This document shows, in pieces, positions 26,212 through 37,773 of a DNA stretch of 47,872 nt; within the stretch, counting starts at the first letter, position 1; each line of letters starts with the position of its first letter. Origin of the DNA: Bacillus sp. AFS098217 (GTDB lineage: Bacteria > Bacillota > Bacilli > Bacillales > Bacillaceae_G); contig NZ_NVPR01000042.1 in NCBI RefSeq assembly GCF_002551815.1, forward strand, positions 10,441 through 58,312. Reading direction: 5' to 3'. The position numbers and the translations under genes were made by a program. The notes beneath the pieces are model-generated. The model saw nothing but the letters and a program-made list of their open reading frames with translations. It made no database searches and was not told the origin of the DNA.

Positions 26212-27351
26212 ATGCATTTTAAATTATCAGAAGAACATGAAATGATACGAAAAATGGTTCGAGATTTTGCAAGGAATGAAGTGGCACCAACAGCGGCAGA
26301 GCGTGATGAAGAGGAGCGATTTGACCGCTCTTTATTTGACCAGATGGCGGGACTTGGTTTAACAGGGATTCCGTGGCCTGAAGAATACGGCGGAATTGGA
26401 AGCGATTACTTGGCTTATGTGATTGCGGTGGAAGAGTTATCACGTGTCTGTGCTTCGACAGGTGTAACGCTATCTGCACATACTTCACTTGCTGGGTGGC
26501 CCATTTTTAAATTTGGGACAGAGGAACAGAAACAAAAGTTTTTACGCCCAATGGCAGAAGGAAAGAAAATTGGTGCATATGGTTTAACAGAGCCGGGTTC
26601 TGGCTCGGATGCGGGTGGAATGAGAACTACAGCGAAACGTGATGGCGATCATTACATTTTAAACGGTTCTAAGATTTTTATTACAAACGGTGGAATCGCT
26701 GATATTTATGTTGTTTTTGCATTGACTGATCCAGAATCGAAGCAGCGCGGAACAAGTGCATTTATTGTAGAAAGTGATACACCAGGATTTTCCGTTGGTA
26801 AGAAAGAAAGTAAACTTGGCATTCGCTCTTCACCAACGACAGAAATTATGTTTGAAGAATGCCGCATTCCTGTAGAGAATTTGCTTGGCGAAGAAGGACA
26901 GGGATTTAAAATTGCTATGCAGACACTAGACGGTGGACGTAATGGCATTGCGGCGCAAGCTGTTGGTATTGCGCAAGGGGCTTTAGATGCTTCTGTTGAT
27001 TATGCGAGAGAACGACATCAATTTGGGAAGCCGATTGCCGCGCAGCAAGGAATTGGTTTTAAACTAGCAGATATGGCAACGAATGTAGAAGCAGCGCGGC
27101 TACTAACCTATCAAGCTGCTTGGCTAGAATCAGAAGGGCTTCCATACGGGAAAGAATCCGCAATGTCAAAAGTGTTCGCTGGGGATACGGCGATGAAGGT
27201 AACGACTGAGGCGGTGCAAGTATTTGGCGGTTATGGTTATACGAAGGATTATCCAGTAGAACGTTTCATGCGTGATGCAAAGATTACGCAAATTTATGAG
27301 GGAACACAAGAGATACAAAGGCTTGTCATTTCCCGTATGTTAACGAAATAA
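26212..27351 (+). CDS. Acyl-CoA dehydrogenase (copy 2)
   Basis: A 379-residue paralogue of the preceding gene with the same motifs ([56 protein letters not shown]). The ~60 N-terminal residues and the substrate-pocket loops differ, suggesting a different acyl-chain preference (inference). GGGAGG is well placed before ATG 26212. Base use is the same as its neighbours, so the pair looks like an old duplication. A terminator follows at once. Confidence 0.93.
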   Translation: MHFKLSEEHEMIRKMVRDFARNEVAPTAAERDEEERFDRSLFDQMAGLGLTGIPWPEEYGGIGSDYLAYVIAVEELSRVCASTGVTLSAHTSLAGWPIFKFGTEEQKQKFLRPMAEGKKIGAYGLTEPGSGSDAGGMRTTAKRDGDHYILNGSKIFITNGGIADIYVVFALTDPESKQRGTSAFIVESDTPGFSVGKKESKLGIRSSPTTEIMFEECRIPVENLLGEEGQGFKIAMQTLDGGRNGIAAQAVGIAQGALDASVDYARERHQFGKPIAAQQGIGFKLADMATNVEAARLLTYQAAWLESEGLPYGKESAMSKVFAGDTAMKVTTEAVQVFGGYGYTKDYPVERFMRDAKITQIYEGTQEIQRLVISRMLTK

Positions 27352-27358
27352 GAGAGAA

Positions 27359-27385
27359 GGCGTAGGTATTTTCCTACGCTTTTTC
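27359..27385 (+). terminator. Terminator after acyl-CoA dehydrogenase copy 2
   Basis: GCGTAGG (27360-27366) pairs with CCTACGC (27373-27379), followed by TTTTTCC. It separates the beta-oxidation genes from the TetR gene, possibly incompletely. Confidence 0.8.
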
Positions 27386-27414
27386 CTTCCAAATGGTAGA
27401 GAGAGGTGAAGGGG

Positions 27415-28044
27415 ATGGTTAAACATAATGTGCATGCATCGGTAAAAGATGAGAAATTAGTTGCATTAAGACGTGAGCAGATGATTAAAGGAGCTGTGCA
27501 ACTTTTTAAGCAAAAGGGATTTCCTCGTACAACAACGAGGGAAATTGCCAGGGCAGCAGGTTTTAGTATCGGTACACTTTATGAATATATCCGTACGAAA
27601 GATGATGTTTTGTATTTAGTATGTGATAGCATTTATGAACATGTAAAAGAACGATTAGAAGAAGTGGTCTGCACAGAAAAAGGAAGCGTTGAAAGTTTAA
27701 AAATAGCGATAACAAATTATTTTAAAGTAATGGACGAACTGCAGGAAGAAGTATTAATTATGTATCAAGAAGTTCGGTTTTTACCGAAAGAATCTCTCCC
27801 ATACGTGTTAGAAAAAGAGTTTCAAATGGTGGGAATGTTTGAGAATATTTTAGAGCAGTGTACGAAAAATGGGACGTTTACATTAACGAAGAAGGAAATT
27901 CAGCTACTTGCTCATAATATTTTTATTCAAGGACAAATGTGGGGATTTAGACGATGGGCTCTGCAAAAACTTTACACTTTAGAGGAATATACAGAGATGC
28001 AAATAAGGTATGTATTGCATGGAGCACATATGCTTCCGAAATAA
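27415..28044 (+). CDS. TetR/AcrR family regulator of the beta-oxidation cluster
   Basis: A 209-residue repressor-type protein. The N-terminal helix-turn-helix is clear (about 20-68: IKGAVQLFKQKGFPRTTTREIARAAGFSIGTLYEYI). The C-terminal ligand domain (70-205) is helical and likely binds acyl-CoA given its location, but that is inference. ATG 27415 is preferred to the in-frame GTG 27406, which sits inside the GAGAGGTG ribosome binding site. It is not a close match to B. subtilis FadR, so which operator it binds is open: the FadR-like box at 20458 or the 17-base motif. Confidence 0.88.
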   Translation: MVKHNVHASVKDEKLVALRREQMIKGAVQLFKQKGFPRTTTREIARAAGFSIGTLYEYIRTKDDVLYLVCDSIYEHVKERLEEVVCTEKGSVESLKIAITNYFKVMDELQEEVLIMYQEVRFLPKESLPYVLEKEFQMVGMFENILEQCTKNGTFTLTKKEIQLLAHNIFIQGQMWGFRRWALQKLYTLEEYTEMQIRYVLHGAHMLPK

Positions 28045-28299
28045 AGTGAAATGATTTGAAGGTGCTGGGCTTACTTTCAATTGGTACTTCCTTGATTGAA
28101 GCACGAAATAGAAAGCTAGTTACGAAAAGGTTGCTCTCGTAAATTATAATCCGTAATAACTTTTATTACTCTCTTGTGAAAGTTTCATGTTTTTTTTGTA
28201 GCATATTTGTTGGAGTTTTGTTTATAATGAATAGTATGGATTTTTTTAAACAGGTCGTTATATATAGGATTATATTTTAAGAAAGGAAGTGCCGCATAA

Positions 28300-28821
28300 G
28301 TGGATTTTAAGCAATATTCACCAGAAGAGCTACAAGAATTTTCCATGATTGAAGTTGTACATAGTGTTTTAGAGGATAAAAGACAAGCAACGTCATTCCA
28401 GGATTTAGTTCAAGAAATCGCTCAAGTGCTGGGACTATCTCAAGAGCAAGTTAATGCGAAAATCGCACAATTTTATACAGATTTAAATATCGATGGACGT
28501 TTCATTAATTTAGGAGAAAATCGTTGGGGCTTGCGCAGCTGGTACCCATATGAGCAAATTGATGAAGAAATCCTACCACAACCAAAACCTAAGAAAAAGC
28601 GCAAAGTTGAAGAAGATGACTTTGATGACTACATTGAAGAAGATGAAAACGACTTCGATGATGAAGACGACAATGATGACGATGTAGAAGATTTGGACGA
28701 GGTTCTTGAAGAAGATGAAGATCTTGATGATTTAGATGACGAAGATGATGATGATGAAGACTTCGCCGATGAAGAACTTGAGTATGATGAAACAGAAGAA
28801 GAGGAAGAGGAAGAACTGTAG
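28300..28821 (+). CDS. rpoE: RNA polymerase delta subunit
   Basis: Auxiliary RNA polymerase subunit of Firmicutes that speeds core recycling and alters promoter selectivity by initiating-NTP level. The 173 residues comprise the folded N-terminal domain (1-90: [20 protein letters not shown] to [12 protein letters not shown]) and a disordered, extremely acidic tail of Asp and Glu with a short basic KPKKKRK patch at its start (about 95-101). Start codon is GTG 28300 with AAAGGAAG upstream. The pyrG promoter begins right at its stop codon. Confidence 0.95.
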   Translation: MDFKQYSPEELQEFSMIEVVHSVLEDKRQATSFQDLVQEIAQVLGLSQEQVNAKIAQFYTDLNIDGRFINLGENRWGLRSWYPYEQIDEEILPQPKPKKKRKVEEDDFDDYIEEDENDFDDEDDNDDDVEDLDEVLEEDEDLDDLDDEDDDDEDFADEELEYDETEEEEEEEL

Positions 28822-28824
28822 TTC

Positions 28825-28957
28825 TTGACTTTTCATTATCGTCCATGTAGAATCATTTTTGGGCTCTTTAAAACAGGACGATAATACTTTTAAAGTGTAA
28901 ATATAAAAGAAAATTGCTCCCTACTTATTACTTTTTGTAATGAGGGGAGCAATTTTC
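28825..28957 (+). promoter_or_regulatory. pyrG promoter and CTP-responsive attenuator leader
   Basis: TTGACT (28825-28830), 17-base spacer, TAGAAT (28848-28853), then seven bases to GGGCTC (28861), the expected start. The attenuator is GAAAATTGCTCCC (28909-28921) paired with GGGAGCAATTTTC (28945-28957), followed by a long T-run. In B. subtilis low CTP makes polymerase stutter G residues at the GGGC start; the poly-G 5' end pairs with the pyrimidine-rich 5' arm (here GCUCCCU) and prevents termination. Every sequence element of that mechanism is present. Confidence 0.85.
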
Positions 28958-29045
28958 TTTTTTGTTTTTTGTTTAGAAAATAAAAAGAGTCTAACAATAA
29001 GATAGATATAGTGTTATCTACATACGTTGCGCTCTGCAACGGTGA

Positions 29046-30686
<1,641 letters not shown>

Positions 30687-30691
30687 AAAAA

Positions 30692-30722
30692 GAAAAGGCG
30701 TCCTGAACGGCGCCTTTTTTGT
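30692..30722 (+). terminator. pyrG terminator
   Basis: AAAAGGCG with CGCCTTTT around a CG-rich loop, then TTTTTGTTTT. The convergent ywjG stop lies at its right edge. Confidence 0.85.
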
Positions 30723-30723
30723 T

Positions 30724-31251
30724 TTATTCATATTCATTAATCATTTCGTCAATTGTAAATTTTAAGCCGTGATAAGCCAATAAAGATAAGATTAAACTTG
30801 GGAATCCATAACGGTTGCCTTCATCGTCTGGAATTAAGCCTTTTAATAGCCTTGTATCAATATGTACATCTGTATATTGTTCTAGGGATTCAGAGCCTTC
30901 TTGAACGGTTGAAATCCCAACAATAGATTGGCCTTCTTCTTGCAATTTCTTTGCGATTGAAACAATTTCTTCATCTGTTGAAAATCGACTGATGAGAAGT
31001 ACGCGGTCTGCGGAGGTAACTTCTGTTTGTTTTCCATTATCTATTAAGCGTTTTGCTTGTTTCATTGGCTCTGCGCCGCATAAGGCTTCAGAGACAACGC
31101 CTTCCATTTCGTTTGTACCGTGTAAATAAATGATGCCATCACCAACTAATGCTTGAGCAAGTAGACGGGCACTATCTTCTATATTCATCTCTTCTTTTTG
31201 AGAAATTCTTGTGAAATAGCCACTTAGCTGAGTAGAAAAAATTTTTAACAT
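30724..31251 (-). CDS. ywjG: DUF2529 protein (YwjG)
   Basis: A 175-residue cytosolic protein resembling SIS-type sugar isomerase folds (GDGIIYLHGTNEMEGVVSEAL, RVLLISRFSTDEEIVSIAKKL), function unknown. It occupies the same place between pyrG and spo0F, in reverse orientation, in B. subtilis. AAAGGAG is placed before ATG 31251 (complement), and the gene is divergent from spo0F. Confidence 0.85.
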   Translation of the reverse strand: MLKIFSTQLSGYFTRISQKEEMNIEDSARLLAQALVGDGIIYLHGTNEMEGVVSEALCGAEPMKQAKRLIDNGKQTEVTSADRVLLISRFSTDEEIVSIAKKLQEEGQSIVGISTVQEGSESLEQYTDVHIDTRLLKGLIPDDEGNRYGFPSLILSLLAYHGLKFTIDEMINEYE

Positions 31252-31337
31252 TGGACTGCTCCTTTCGATTGTGTTAGGCGGCTTTCATTATAGCCTATTT
31301 TTGTAGAAAGGCGAAGTAATAGGGGTAGCATATCAAA

Positions 31338-31395
31338 ATAGGAAACGGTAAAATAAGAAAGAATAGGAAGGAATTTGATAAAGAATATCGAAAGT
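31338..31395 (+). promoter_or_regulatory. Candidate sigma-H promoter(s) of spo0F
   Basis: ATAGGAAAC (31338-31346) and AAGAATAG (31359-31366), 12 bases apart, nearly fit the sigma-H pattern RNAGGAWWW / RNGAATWW. A second -35 match, GAAGGAATT (31367-31375), has a weaker partner at 31388. TATCGAA (31386-31392) is one base from the Spo0A box TGTCGAA. spo0F is sigma-H and Spo0A controlled in B. subtilis. Confidence 0.45.
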
Positions 31396-31455
31396 AAATC
31401 GGATAAGATATAAGAAGCTTTTAATCTTGTACTTACATAGAAAGGTTGGGGGATT

Positions 31456-31824
31456 ATGGAAGGGAAAATTTTAATCGTTGATGATCAATATGGCATTCGT
31501 GTGTTATTGCATGAAGTGTTCCAAAAAGAAGGTTATCAAACGTTCCAAGCTGCAAATGGATTTCAAGCTTTAGATATCGTGAAAAAAGATAATCCAGATT
31601 TAGTTATTTTAGATATGAAAATTCCAGGTATGGATGGTATAGAGATTTTAAAACATGTAAAAGAAATTAACGAAGATATTAAAGTTATTTTAATGACTGC
31701 TTATGGAGAACTTGATATGATCCAAGAAGCAAAAGATTTAGGGGCTTTAATGCACTTTGCTAAGCCGTTTGATATTGATGAAATTCGTCAGGCAGTGAGA
31801 AGTGAAATCACTATAGAGGCATAA
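31456..31824 (+). CDS. spo0F: Sporulation phosphorelay protein Spo0F
   Basis: A single-domain response regulator that receives phosphate from sporulation kinases and passes it to Spo0B. 122 residues with the acidic pair VDDQYG (Asp 9-10), phospho-acceptor Asp53 in VILDMKIPG (one residue earlier than the B. subtilis Asp54 because the N-terminus is shorter), Thr in LMTAYGE and Lys in [10 protein letters not shown]. There is no output domain, as expected. GGTTGGGGG lies before the ATG. Confidence 0.95.
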   Translation: MEGKILIVDDQYGIRVLLHEVFQKEGYQTFQAANGFQALDIVKKDNPDLVILDMKIPGMDGIEILKHVKEINEDIKVILMTAYGELDMIQEAKDLGALMHFAKPFDIDEIRQAVRSEITIEA

Positions 31825-32034
31825 AAATGAATTTTTTATAAAAAATACGAAAAAAAGCGTTTACATGGACTGATGAGCAGGTGAATACAGTTGAGTTTTT
31901 GAGTACAAGTTGTTATCCTATTGAGTGTAGAAAAAAGTCCGGTATGTTGATATACATATTTTTCCTTATCCTGGTCATACTACCAGCGATAAGAACTTAT
32001 CGGATACAAAAAACGTTTTTTAGGAGGATTCATC

Positions 32035-32892
32035 ATGCCTTTAGTTTCCATGAAAGAAATGCTAAACAAAGCACTAGAAGGAAAATACGCAGTTGGTCAA
32101 TTCAACATGAACAACTTAGAGTGGACTCAAGCTATCTTAGCTGCTGCGGAAGAAGAAAAATCTCCTGTAATCTTAGGTGTATCTGAGGGTGCAGCTCGTC
32201 ATATGACTGGTTTCAAAACAGTTGTAGCTATGGTTAAAGCTTTAATCGAAGAAATGAACATCACTGTTCCTGTAGCGATTCACCTTGACCATGGTTCAAG
32301 CTTTGAAAAATGTAAAGAAGCAATCGATGCAGGCTTTACATCTGTAATGATCGACGCTTCTCACCACCCATTCGAAGAAAACGTAGAAACTACTAAAAAA
32401 GTAGTAGAATATGCACACGCTCGTAATGTATCTGTAGAAGCTGAGCTTGGAACAGTTGGCGGACAAGAAGATGACGTAATCGCTGAGGGCGTTATCTACG
32501 CTGATCCTGAAGAGTGTAAACACCTTGTTGAAGCAACAGGTATCGATTGCCTAGCTCCAGCTTTAGGTTCTGTACACGGTCCTTACAAAGGTGAGCCTAA
32601 CTTAGGATTTAAAGAAATGGAACAAGTTCGTGACTTCACTGGTGTACCTTTAGTACTTCACGGTGGTACTGGTATCCCAACTGCTGACATCACAAAAGCT
32701 ATTTCTTTAGGTACTTCAAAAATCAACGTAAACACTGAGAACCAAATCGAGTTTACAAAAGCTGTTCGTGAAGTATTAAATAAAGACCAAGAAGTTTACG
32801 ATCCTCGTAAATTTATCGGACCTGGCCGCGAAGCTATCAAAACAACTGTTATTGGTAAAATTCGTGAATTCGGTTCTAACGGTAAAGCGTAA
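32035..32892 (+). CDS. fbaA: Class II fructose-bisphosphate aldolase
   Basis: Zinc-dependent aldolase of glycolysis and gluconeogenesis. 285 residues; metal and catalytic residues lie in AIHLDHGSS (His83, Asp85, His86), GTVGGQEDD and VLHGGTGIP, with the phosphate-binding loop [18 protein letters not shown] precedes ATG 32035. The 210-base gap from spo0F holds a small palindrome CGATAAG-AA-CTTATCG (31987-32002) and no convincing gene. Codon use is strongly biased, as in highly expressed genes. Confidence 0.96.
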   Translation: MPLVSMKEMLNKALEGKYAVGQFNMNNLEWTQAILAAAEEEKSPVILGVSEGAARHMTGFKTVVAMVKALIEEMNITVPVAIHLDHGSSFEKCKEAIDAGFTSVMIDASHHPFEENVETTKKVVEYAHARNVSVEAELGTVGGQEDDVIAEGVIYADPEECKHLVEATGIDCLAPALGSVHGPYKGEPNLGFKEMEQVRDFTGVPLVLHGGTGIPTADITKAISLGTSKINVNTENQIEFTKAVREVLNKDQEVYDPRKFIGPGREAIKTTVIGKIREFGSNGKA

Positions 32893-32910
32893 GAATAAAA
32901 TTCCGTTTTG

Positions 32911-32942
32911 GAAACCGTCTAGTCTTTTAGACGGTTTCCTTT
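32911..32942 (+). terminator. fbaA terminator
   Basis: GAAACCGTCTA (32911-32921) pairs with TAGACGGTTTC (32928-32938); the tail CCTTTCG is only modestly T-rich. Confidence 0.75.
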
Positions 32943-33338
32943 CGTTGTATAATGAAAGCGTGAACAAGTCTTAAGATTAATTAAATTTATACATTTCTTC
33001 ATATTACCTATATATGATAGAGATTTTTTTACTTCTTTTATAAATATAAAGTGGAACATAATGTGCATAGTCCTATTAATAAATGTGATAATGTATCTAA
33101 GGCAATCGATGAACAAAGCTTGATAGGCAGTTAGTCTTCATCTATTTCTTTAAGGCATAACCATTTTCAGGTGAGGTCTTACTGCTTGTTAAGTTTAGGG
33201 CGGGGAAGAAATAAAAACGAATGGAAGCTTTATGTTGCTAGTTTGCTGAACGAATGAGATTCTTAAGGAAAGATTTTCGTTTTTCTTTATTAAAAAGAAA
33301 AGCCGAAAGGAAATACATTCATAAGAAGGGAGCTCAAC
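32943..33338 (+). other. Long gap before murA: no gene seen
   Basis: About 400 AT-rich bases. No transaldolase gene (ywjH), which occupies this place in B. subtilis, and no recognisable remnant of it. AAAAACGAA (about 33213) and TTCGTTTTT (about 33274) could form the base of a long hairpin. GAAGGGAG just before 33339 is the murA ribosome binding site. Confidence 0.5.
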
Positions 33339-34628
33339 ATGGAAAAGTTGCTGATTGAAGGTGGAAGACCTTTAAACGGATCGATTCGCGTGAGCGGTGC
33401 AAAAAACAGTGCTGTTGCTCTAATTCCAGCGACAATTTTGGCTGATACTCCAGTAACCATCGGTGGTGTACCTAATATTTCAGATGTGAAGATGTTAGGA
33501 GACCTATTAGAGGAAATTGGGGGAGTTGTAACGTATGGTCAGGAGGAAGAGATGACGGTTGATCCTTCCCAAATGGTTGCGATGCCTTTACCAAATGGAA
33601 AAGTAAAAAAATTGCGTGCTTCTTATTACTTGATGGGCGCGATGCTTGGTCGTTTCAAAAAAGCTGTAATTGGGCTTCCTGGTGGATGTCACTTAGGACC
33701 AAGACCAATCGATCAGCATATTAAAGGGTTTGAAGCGCTAGGTGCACATGTTACAAATGAGCAAGGTGCCATTTATTTAAGAGCAGATGAACTAAGAGGG
33801 GCGCGCATTTATTTGGATGTTGTAAGTGTGGGAGCTACGATTAACATTATGCTGGCAGCTGTACGGGCAAAAGGCAGAACTGTGATTGAAAATGCGGCAA
33901 AAGAGCCGGAGATTATTGATGTAGCTACATTGTTAACAAGTATGGGTGCGAGAATTAAAGGTGCTGGTACAGATGTGATTCGTATCGAGGGTGTAGATTC
34001 CTTGCACGGCTGTCACCATTCTATTATTCCAGACCGTATTGAAGCGGGTACGTATATGATTTTAGGAGCCGCATCTGGCGGAGAGGTAACGGTTGATAAT
34101 GTCATTCCGCAACATCTAGAGTCAATTACTGCAAAACTAAGAGAAGCTGGTGTGCAAGTTGAAACGAATGATGATCAAATTACGGTGAATGGCAATCGTA
34201 GGTTAAGGACGGTTGACATAAAAACACTTGTATATCCAGGTTTTCCGACGGATTTGCAGCAACCTTTTACAACGCTTTTAACAAAGGCACATGGAACTGG
34301 AGTTGTAACGGATACAATTTACGGTGCTCGTTTTAAACATATTGATGAATTGCGCCGAATGAATGCACAAATTAAAGTAGAAGGCCGTTCTGCCATTGTG
34401 ACGGGTCCGGTATTGTTACAAGGAGCAAAGGTGAAGGCTAGCGATTTGCGAGCAGGAGCTGCGCTTGTAATCGCAGGATTAATGGCTGATGGAATTACAG
34501 AAGTGACAGGTCTCGAACATATTGATCGAGGCTATGAAAATATAGTAGACAAGCTTAAGGGGCTTGGTGCAAATATTTGGCGGGAACAAATGACGCAGCA
34601 AGAGATTGAAGAAATGAAAAATGCATAA
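33339..34628 (+). CDS. murA: UDP-N-acetylglucosamine 1-carboxyvinyltransferase
   Basis: First committed step of peptidoglycan synthesis, transferring enolpyruvate from PEP to UDP-GlcNAc; target of fosfomycin. The 429 residues show the twelve-repeat EPT fold, with [10 protein letters not shown] at the start, the catalytic loop [12 protein letters not shown] (Cys117) and [11 protein letters not shown] near residue 302. The neighbours (fbaA upstream, glpX and rho downstream) identify it as the counterpart of B. subtilis murAB (murZ) rather than murAA. Confidence 0.93.
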   Translation: MEKLLIEGGRPLNGSIRVSGAKNSAVALIPATILADTPVTIGGVPNISDVKMLGDLLEEIGGVVTYGQEEEMTVDPSQMVAMPLPNGKVKKLRASYYLMGAMLGRFKKAVIGLPGGCHLGPRPIDQHIKGFEALGAHVTNEQGAIYLRADELRGARIYLDVVSVGATINIMLAAVRAKGRTVIENAAKEPEIIDVATLLTSMGARIKGAGTDVIRIEGVDSLHGCHHSIIPDRIEAGTYMILGAASGGEVTVDNVIPQHLESITAKLREAGVQVETNDDQITVNGNRRLRTVDIKTLVYPGFPTDLQQPFTTLLTKAHGTGVVTDTIYGARFKHIDELRRMNAQIKVEGRSAIVTGPVLLQGAKVKASDLRAGAALVIAGLMADGITEVTGLEHIDRGYENIVDKLKGLGANIWREQMTQQEIEEMKNA

Positions 34629-34632
34629 TAGT

Positions 34633-34717
34633 GTATTTTTTACTAGCTAGTAAAAAATACAAATGAAGTGGTGGTGCTTCCGTTAATGGGGAACGAAGAA
34701 TCACTACTGACGGAAGC
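34633..34717. other. Long perfect palindrome and second hairpin in the murA-glpX gap
   Basis: 34633-34660 is a perfect 28-base palindrome with TTTTTTACTAG facing CTAGTAAAAAA. GCTTCCGT (34676-34683) pairs with ACGGAAGC (34710-34717) across 26 bases. The first has its T-run in the stem rather than after it, so it is not a standard terminator. Confidence 0.6.
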
Positions 34718-34788
34718 TGCACTTTAATAGAAAGAAACAGTTCACAAAATACGGCATAAATATTCAGACTTAAAGGAGAGGGATTATT

Positions 34789-35754
34789 GTGGAAAGAAGT
34801 TTATCTATGGAGTTAGTACGTGTAACAGAGGCTGCAGCATTATCATCAGCGCGCTGGATGGGACGCGGGAAAAAAGATGAGGCAGACGGTGCAGCAACAT
34901 CAGCAATGCGTGATGTATTCGATACAATTCCGATGAAAGGTACAGTTGTCATTGGTGAGGGAGAAATGGATGAAGCGCCAATGCTATACATTGGAGAAAA
35001 ATTAGGTACAGGATATGGCCCACGTGTCGATGTTGCAGTTGATCCATTAGAAGGTACAAACATTGTAGCAGCTGGAGGCTGGAATGCACTTGCTGTTATT
35101 GCAATCGCGGATCACGGCAATTTGTTACATGCTCCTGACATGTACATGGATAAAATCGCGGTTGGCCCAGAAGCAGTTGGTGCGGTCGACATTGATGCAC
35201 CTATTATTGATAACTTACGTGCCGTGGCAAAGGCAAAAAATAAAGATATTGAAGATGTTGTGGCAACAGTTTTAAATCGACCACGTCATCAAGCGATTAT
35301 TGAAGAAATTCGCAAAGCGGGTGCTCGTATCAAGTTAATCAATGATGGAGACGTAGCTGGGGCCATTAATACAGCATTTGATCGTACAGGTGTTGATATT
35401 TTATTTGGTTCTGGTGGCGCACCTGAAGGGGTTCTTGCAGCTGTTGCATTAAAATGTTTAGGTGGAGAAATTCATGGGAAACTTCTTCCGCAAAATGAAG
35501 CAGAGTTAGCACGTTGCAAAAAAATGGGTATTGAAGATATAAATCGTATCCTTCGCATGGAAGACCTAGTGAAAGGTGACGATGCAATCTTTGCAGCAAC
35601 AGGTGTCACAGATGGTGAATTACTACGCGGTGTTCAATTTAAAGGCAGCGTTGGTACAACAGAATCCCTTGTTATGCGTGCAAAATCTGGAACAGTTCGC
35701 TTCGTTGATGGACGCCATAGCTTAAATAAAAAACCTAATTTGGTTATTAAGTAA
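34789..35754 (+). CDS. glpX: Class II fructose-1,6-bisphosphatase
   Basis: Gluconeogenic phosphatase of the GlpX type, lithium-sensitive family. 321 residues; metal-binding signatures [11 protein letters not shown] and [10 protein letters not shown], plus the DGDVAGAI and [12 protein letters not shown] segments. The start is GTG 34789 with AAAGGAGAGG upstream. The stop TAA (35752-35754) is the first triplet of a dispersed repeat. Located between murA and rho as in B. subtilis. Confidence 0.94.
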   Translation: MERSLSMELVRVTEAAALSSARWMGRGKKDEADGAATSAMRDVFDTIPMKGTVVIGEGEMDEAPMLYIGEKLGTGYGPRVDVAVDPLEGTNIVAAGGWNALAVIAIADHGNLLHAPDMYMDKIAVGPEAVGAVDIDAPIIDNLRAVAKAKNKDIEDVVATVLNRPRHQAIIEEIRKAGARIKLINDGDVAGAINTAFDRTGVDILFGSGGAPEGVLAAVALKCLGGEIHGKLLPQNEAELARCKKMGIEDINRILRMEDLVKGDDAIFAATGVTDGELLRGVQFKGSVGTTESLVMRAKSGTVRFVDGRHSLNKKPNLVIK

Positions 35755-35871
35755 AAAGCGGAGGCGGCTCATTTAGAAGGGAAGGGCATTGGAACTCCTG
35801 AAGAAGAGGTGCTTTTTGCCTCGCAGGAAGGGGTGAAATGACCGATCCTTCTAGCCGCCGGAGCTGGATTA
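35752..35871 (+). repeat. Stop-codon-proximal modular repeat, GAGGC/GCCTC core type
   Basis: TAAAAAGCGGAGGCGGCTC starts at the glpX stop; ends GCCGGAGCTGGATT. The core has GAGGTGC facing TTGCCTC, nested in CTCCTG/CAGGAA. Aligns with 1558-1678. Confidence 0.75.
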
Positions 35872-35873
35872 AA

Positions 35874-35915
35874 TAAAAGTGGAAATGGCTCGCACAGCCT
35901 TCTGCAAAATGAGAT
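35874..35915 (+). repeat. Short derivative of the modular repeat
   Basis: TAAAAGTGGAAATGGCTCG then CTTCTGCAAA, the same short form as at 2873-2931, again directly behind a longer copy. Confidence 0.55.
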
Positions 35916-35942
35916 AAATAGAAAAAACAGAAGCAATATAAA

Positions 35943-35976
35943 AAGCGGAGACAAAATTTCTTGTCTGCGCTTCTTG
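35943..35976 (+). terminator. Terminator downstream of glpX and its repeats
   Basis: AAGCGGAGACAA pairs with TTGTCTGCGCTT (one G-G mismatch), followed by CTTGTATTT. Confidence 0.7.
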
Positions 35977-35994
35977 TATTTGTGTTACAACGTA

Positions 35995-36024
35995 TTGATT
36001 AAAACTAGACAAAAAGGTTACAAT
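35995..36024 (+). promoter_or_regulatory. Probable rho promoter
   Basis: TTGATT (35995-36000), 18 bases, TACAAT (36019-36024), 114 bases before the rho start. The intervening leader is pyrimidine-rich, which would suit Rho autoregulation (inference). Confidence 0.45.
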
Positions 36025-36137
36025 AGTGAATATTACCCTACTTGAACTTATTGCCTTTCATTACTATGTATTTGCCTTCCGTATTTTTTCCCCTTTACCC
36101 ATGTGAAAAGAGAATAATATTAAAGTGTGGTGTCTAA

Positions 36138-37409
36138 ATGAATTTGTCAATTGCAGCATTAGAAAACATGAAATTAAAAGAGTTATATGAGCTTGCAAAA
36201 GAGTTCAAGATTTCGTATTACAGCAAATTAACAAAGAAAGAGTTAATTTTTGCTATATTAAAAGCTCGAGCAGAAAAAGAAGGTTTCTTTTTCATGGAAG
36301 GTGTACTGGAGATTATCCAATCAGAAGGATTTGGATTCCTACGTCCAATCAACTATTCTCCAAGCTCAGAAGATATTTATATTTCGGCTTCGCAAATTCG
36401 TCGCTTCGATTTGCGTAATGGAGATAAAGTTTCTGGTAAAGTACGACCACCGAAAGAAAACGAACGCTATTTTGGATTACTGCAGGTTGAAGCGGTAAAT
36501 GGTGATGATCCAGAATCAGCAAAAGAGCGTGTGCATTTCCCTGCATTAACACCGTTATATCCAGATCGTCAAATGAAATTGGAGACGGAGCCGAAGAAAT
36601 TATCAACACGCATCATGGATTTAATGGCACCAGTTGGATTTGGACAACGTGGTTTAATTGTTGCGCCTCCAAAGGCTGGTAAAACAATCTTGTTAAAAGA
36701 AATTGCTCACAGTGTCACAACGAATCATCCAGAAGCGGAATTAATTGTACTTTTAATCGACGAACGTCCAGAGGAAGTAACGGATATTGAACGTTCTGTT
36801 AAAGGTGACGTGGTAAGTTCTACATTCGATGAAGTGCCAGAGAACCATATTAAAGTGGCTGAGCTTGTATTAGAACGTGCGATGCGTCTTGTAGAACATA
36901 AAAAAGACGTTATTATTTTAATGGATAGTATTACCCGTTTAGCACGTGCCTACAACCTTGTTATTCCACCAAGTGGACGTACATTATCGGGTGGTATTGA
37001 CCCAGCTGCTTTCCATAGACCAAAACGATTTTTCGGGGCTGCTCGTAATATCGAAGAAGGCGGTAGCTTAACAATTTTAGCAACAGCGCTTGTTGATACA
37101 GGGTCTCGTATGGATGATGTGATTTACGAAGAGTTTAAAGGAACAGGTAATATGGAACTTCATTTAGATCGCTCGTTAGCTGAGCGTCGTATCTTCCCAG
37201 CGATTGATCTTCGCCGTTCTGGTACGCGTAAAGAAGATCTATTGATTCCGAAGGAACATTTAGACAAGCTATGGGGCATTCGTAAAACAATGCGCGATAC
37301 ACCAGACTTTGTTGAAAATTCCTTACGTAAGCTACGCCAAACGAAAACAAATGAAGAATTTTTACAAAACATTGTTGCAGATTCTAAAAGATATGTAACA
37401 ACGAAGTAA
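36138..37409 (+). CDS. rho: Transcription termination factor Rho
   Basis: Hexameric RNA-dependent ATPase that ends transcription of untranslated RNA. 423 residues: Rho_N helical domain (1-45), RNA-binding cold-shock-like fold (about 52-125, [17 protein letters not shown]), RecA-type motor with Walker A PPKAGKTI (Lys182), Walker [17 protein letters not shown] and the Q-loop/R-loop segment [19 protein letters not shown]. The ribosome binding site is weak. Length and sequence match the B. subtilis protein. Confidence 0.96.
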   Translation: MNLSIAALENMKLKELYELAKEFKISYYSKLTKKELIFAILKARAEKEGFFFMEGVLEIIQSEGFGFLRPINYSPSSEDIYISASQIRRFDLRNGDKVSGKVRPPKENERYFGLLQVEAVNGDDPESAKERVHFPALTPLYPDRQMKLETEPKKLSTRIMDLMAPVGFGQRGLIVAPPKAGKTILLKEIAHSVTTNHPEAELIVLLIDERPEEVTDIERSVKGDVVSSTFDEVPENHIKVAELVLERAMRLVEHKKDVIILMDSITRLARAYNLVIPPSGRTLSGGIDPAAFHRPKRFFGAARNIEEGGSLTILATALVDTGSRMDDVIYEEFKGTGNMELHLDRSLAERRIFPAIDLRRSGTRKEDLLIPKEHLDKLWGIRKTMRDTPDFVENSLRKLRQTKTNEEFLQNIVADSKRYVTTK

Positions 37410-37423
37410 AGGGAAATGATGAG

Positions 37424-37455
37424 GACTCGCTTATTATATTAAGCGAGTTTTTTTA
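37424..37455 (+). terminator. rho terminator
   Basis: ACTCGCTTA pairs with TAAGCGAGT across TTATAT, then TTTTTTTA. Confidence 0.9.
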
Positions 37456-37503
37456 TGCTTTTTGTGAGAGGAATTTCACCGGTTAGAGCGAAGCGAGCTC
37501 ATG

Positions 37504-37625
37504 TATATCCAGCTGCAACGGCAAGAATCTCCGGCCATTTCGCTTCATCAGTTGAAGTAAAAAGCGCTTCTCTCTCGGGAGCTCCAATGTCCTGTGATTC
37601 TAAACGAGCCACCTTCGCTTTTTAT
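37504..37625 (-). repeat. Modular repeat, GAAG/CTTC core variant, antisense to rho
   Basis: Reads on the minus strand from AAAAAGCGAAGGTGGCTCG to GCAGCTGGATATA. The core hairpin is GAAG facing CTTC where other copies have GAGGC facing GCCTC. It fills most of the rho-rpmE gap; nothing else is seen there apart from the rpmE leader. Confidence 0.7.
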
Positions 37626-37773
37626 TTATAAAAAGACAAAAACAGGTAGTTGCAAAATGAAGTTAGCCTTGTTATAATTTCATCATATGTGTTTCATCAA
37701 TATAGTTGTGATTGCAGCTAAAGATGAAAAACTCTGTTTCGAAAATGATTCAGGGCGGAAGGAGATGAAAAGA

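Noticed and set aside
28589-28846. Histidine-rich antisense ORF over the rpoE 3' end
   Set aside because: The His/Leu pattern is simply the reverse complement of Asp/Glu codons in the delta acidic tail.
31855-31870. Possible CcpA cre site in the spo0F-fbaA gap (reverse strand ATGTAAACGCTTTTTT)
   Set aside because: The right half-site lacks the required CA; too weak to list as a feature.
31881-32186. 101-codon ORF with a hydrophobic stretch between spo0F and fbaA
   Set aside because: It has no ribosome binding site, overlaps the fbaA ribosome binding site and first 50 codons in another frame, and its only pattern comes from AT-rich leader DNA.
32943-33338. T-box, other riboswitch or transaldolase remnant in the long gap before murA
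   Set aside because: No T-box sequence, no recognisable aptamer and no coding similarity to transaldolase in any frame that I can see.
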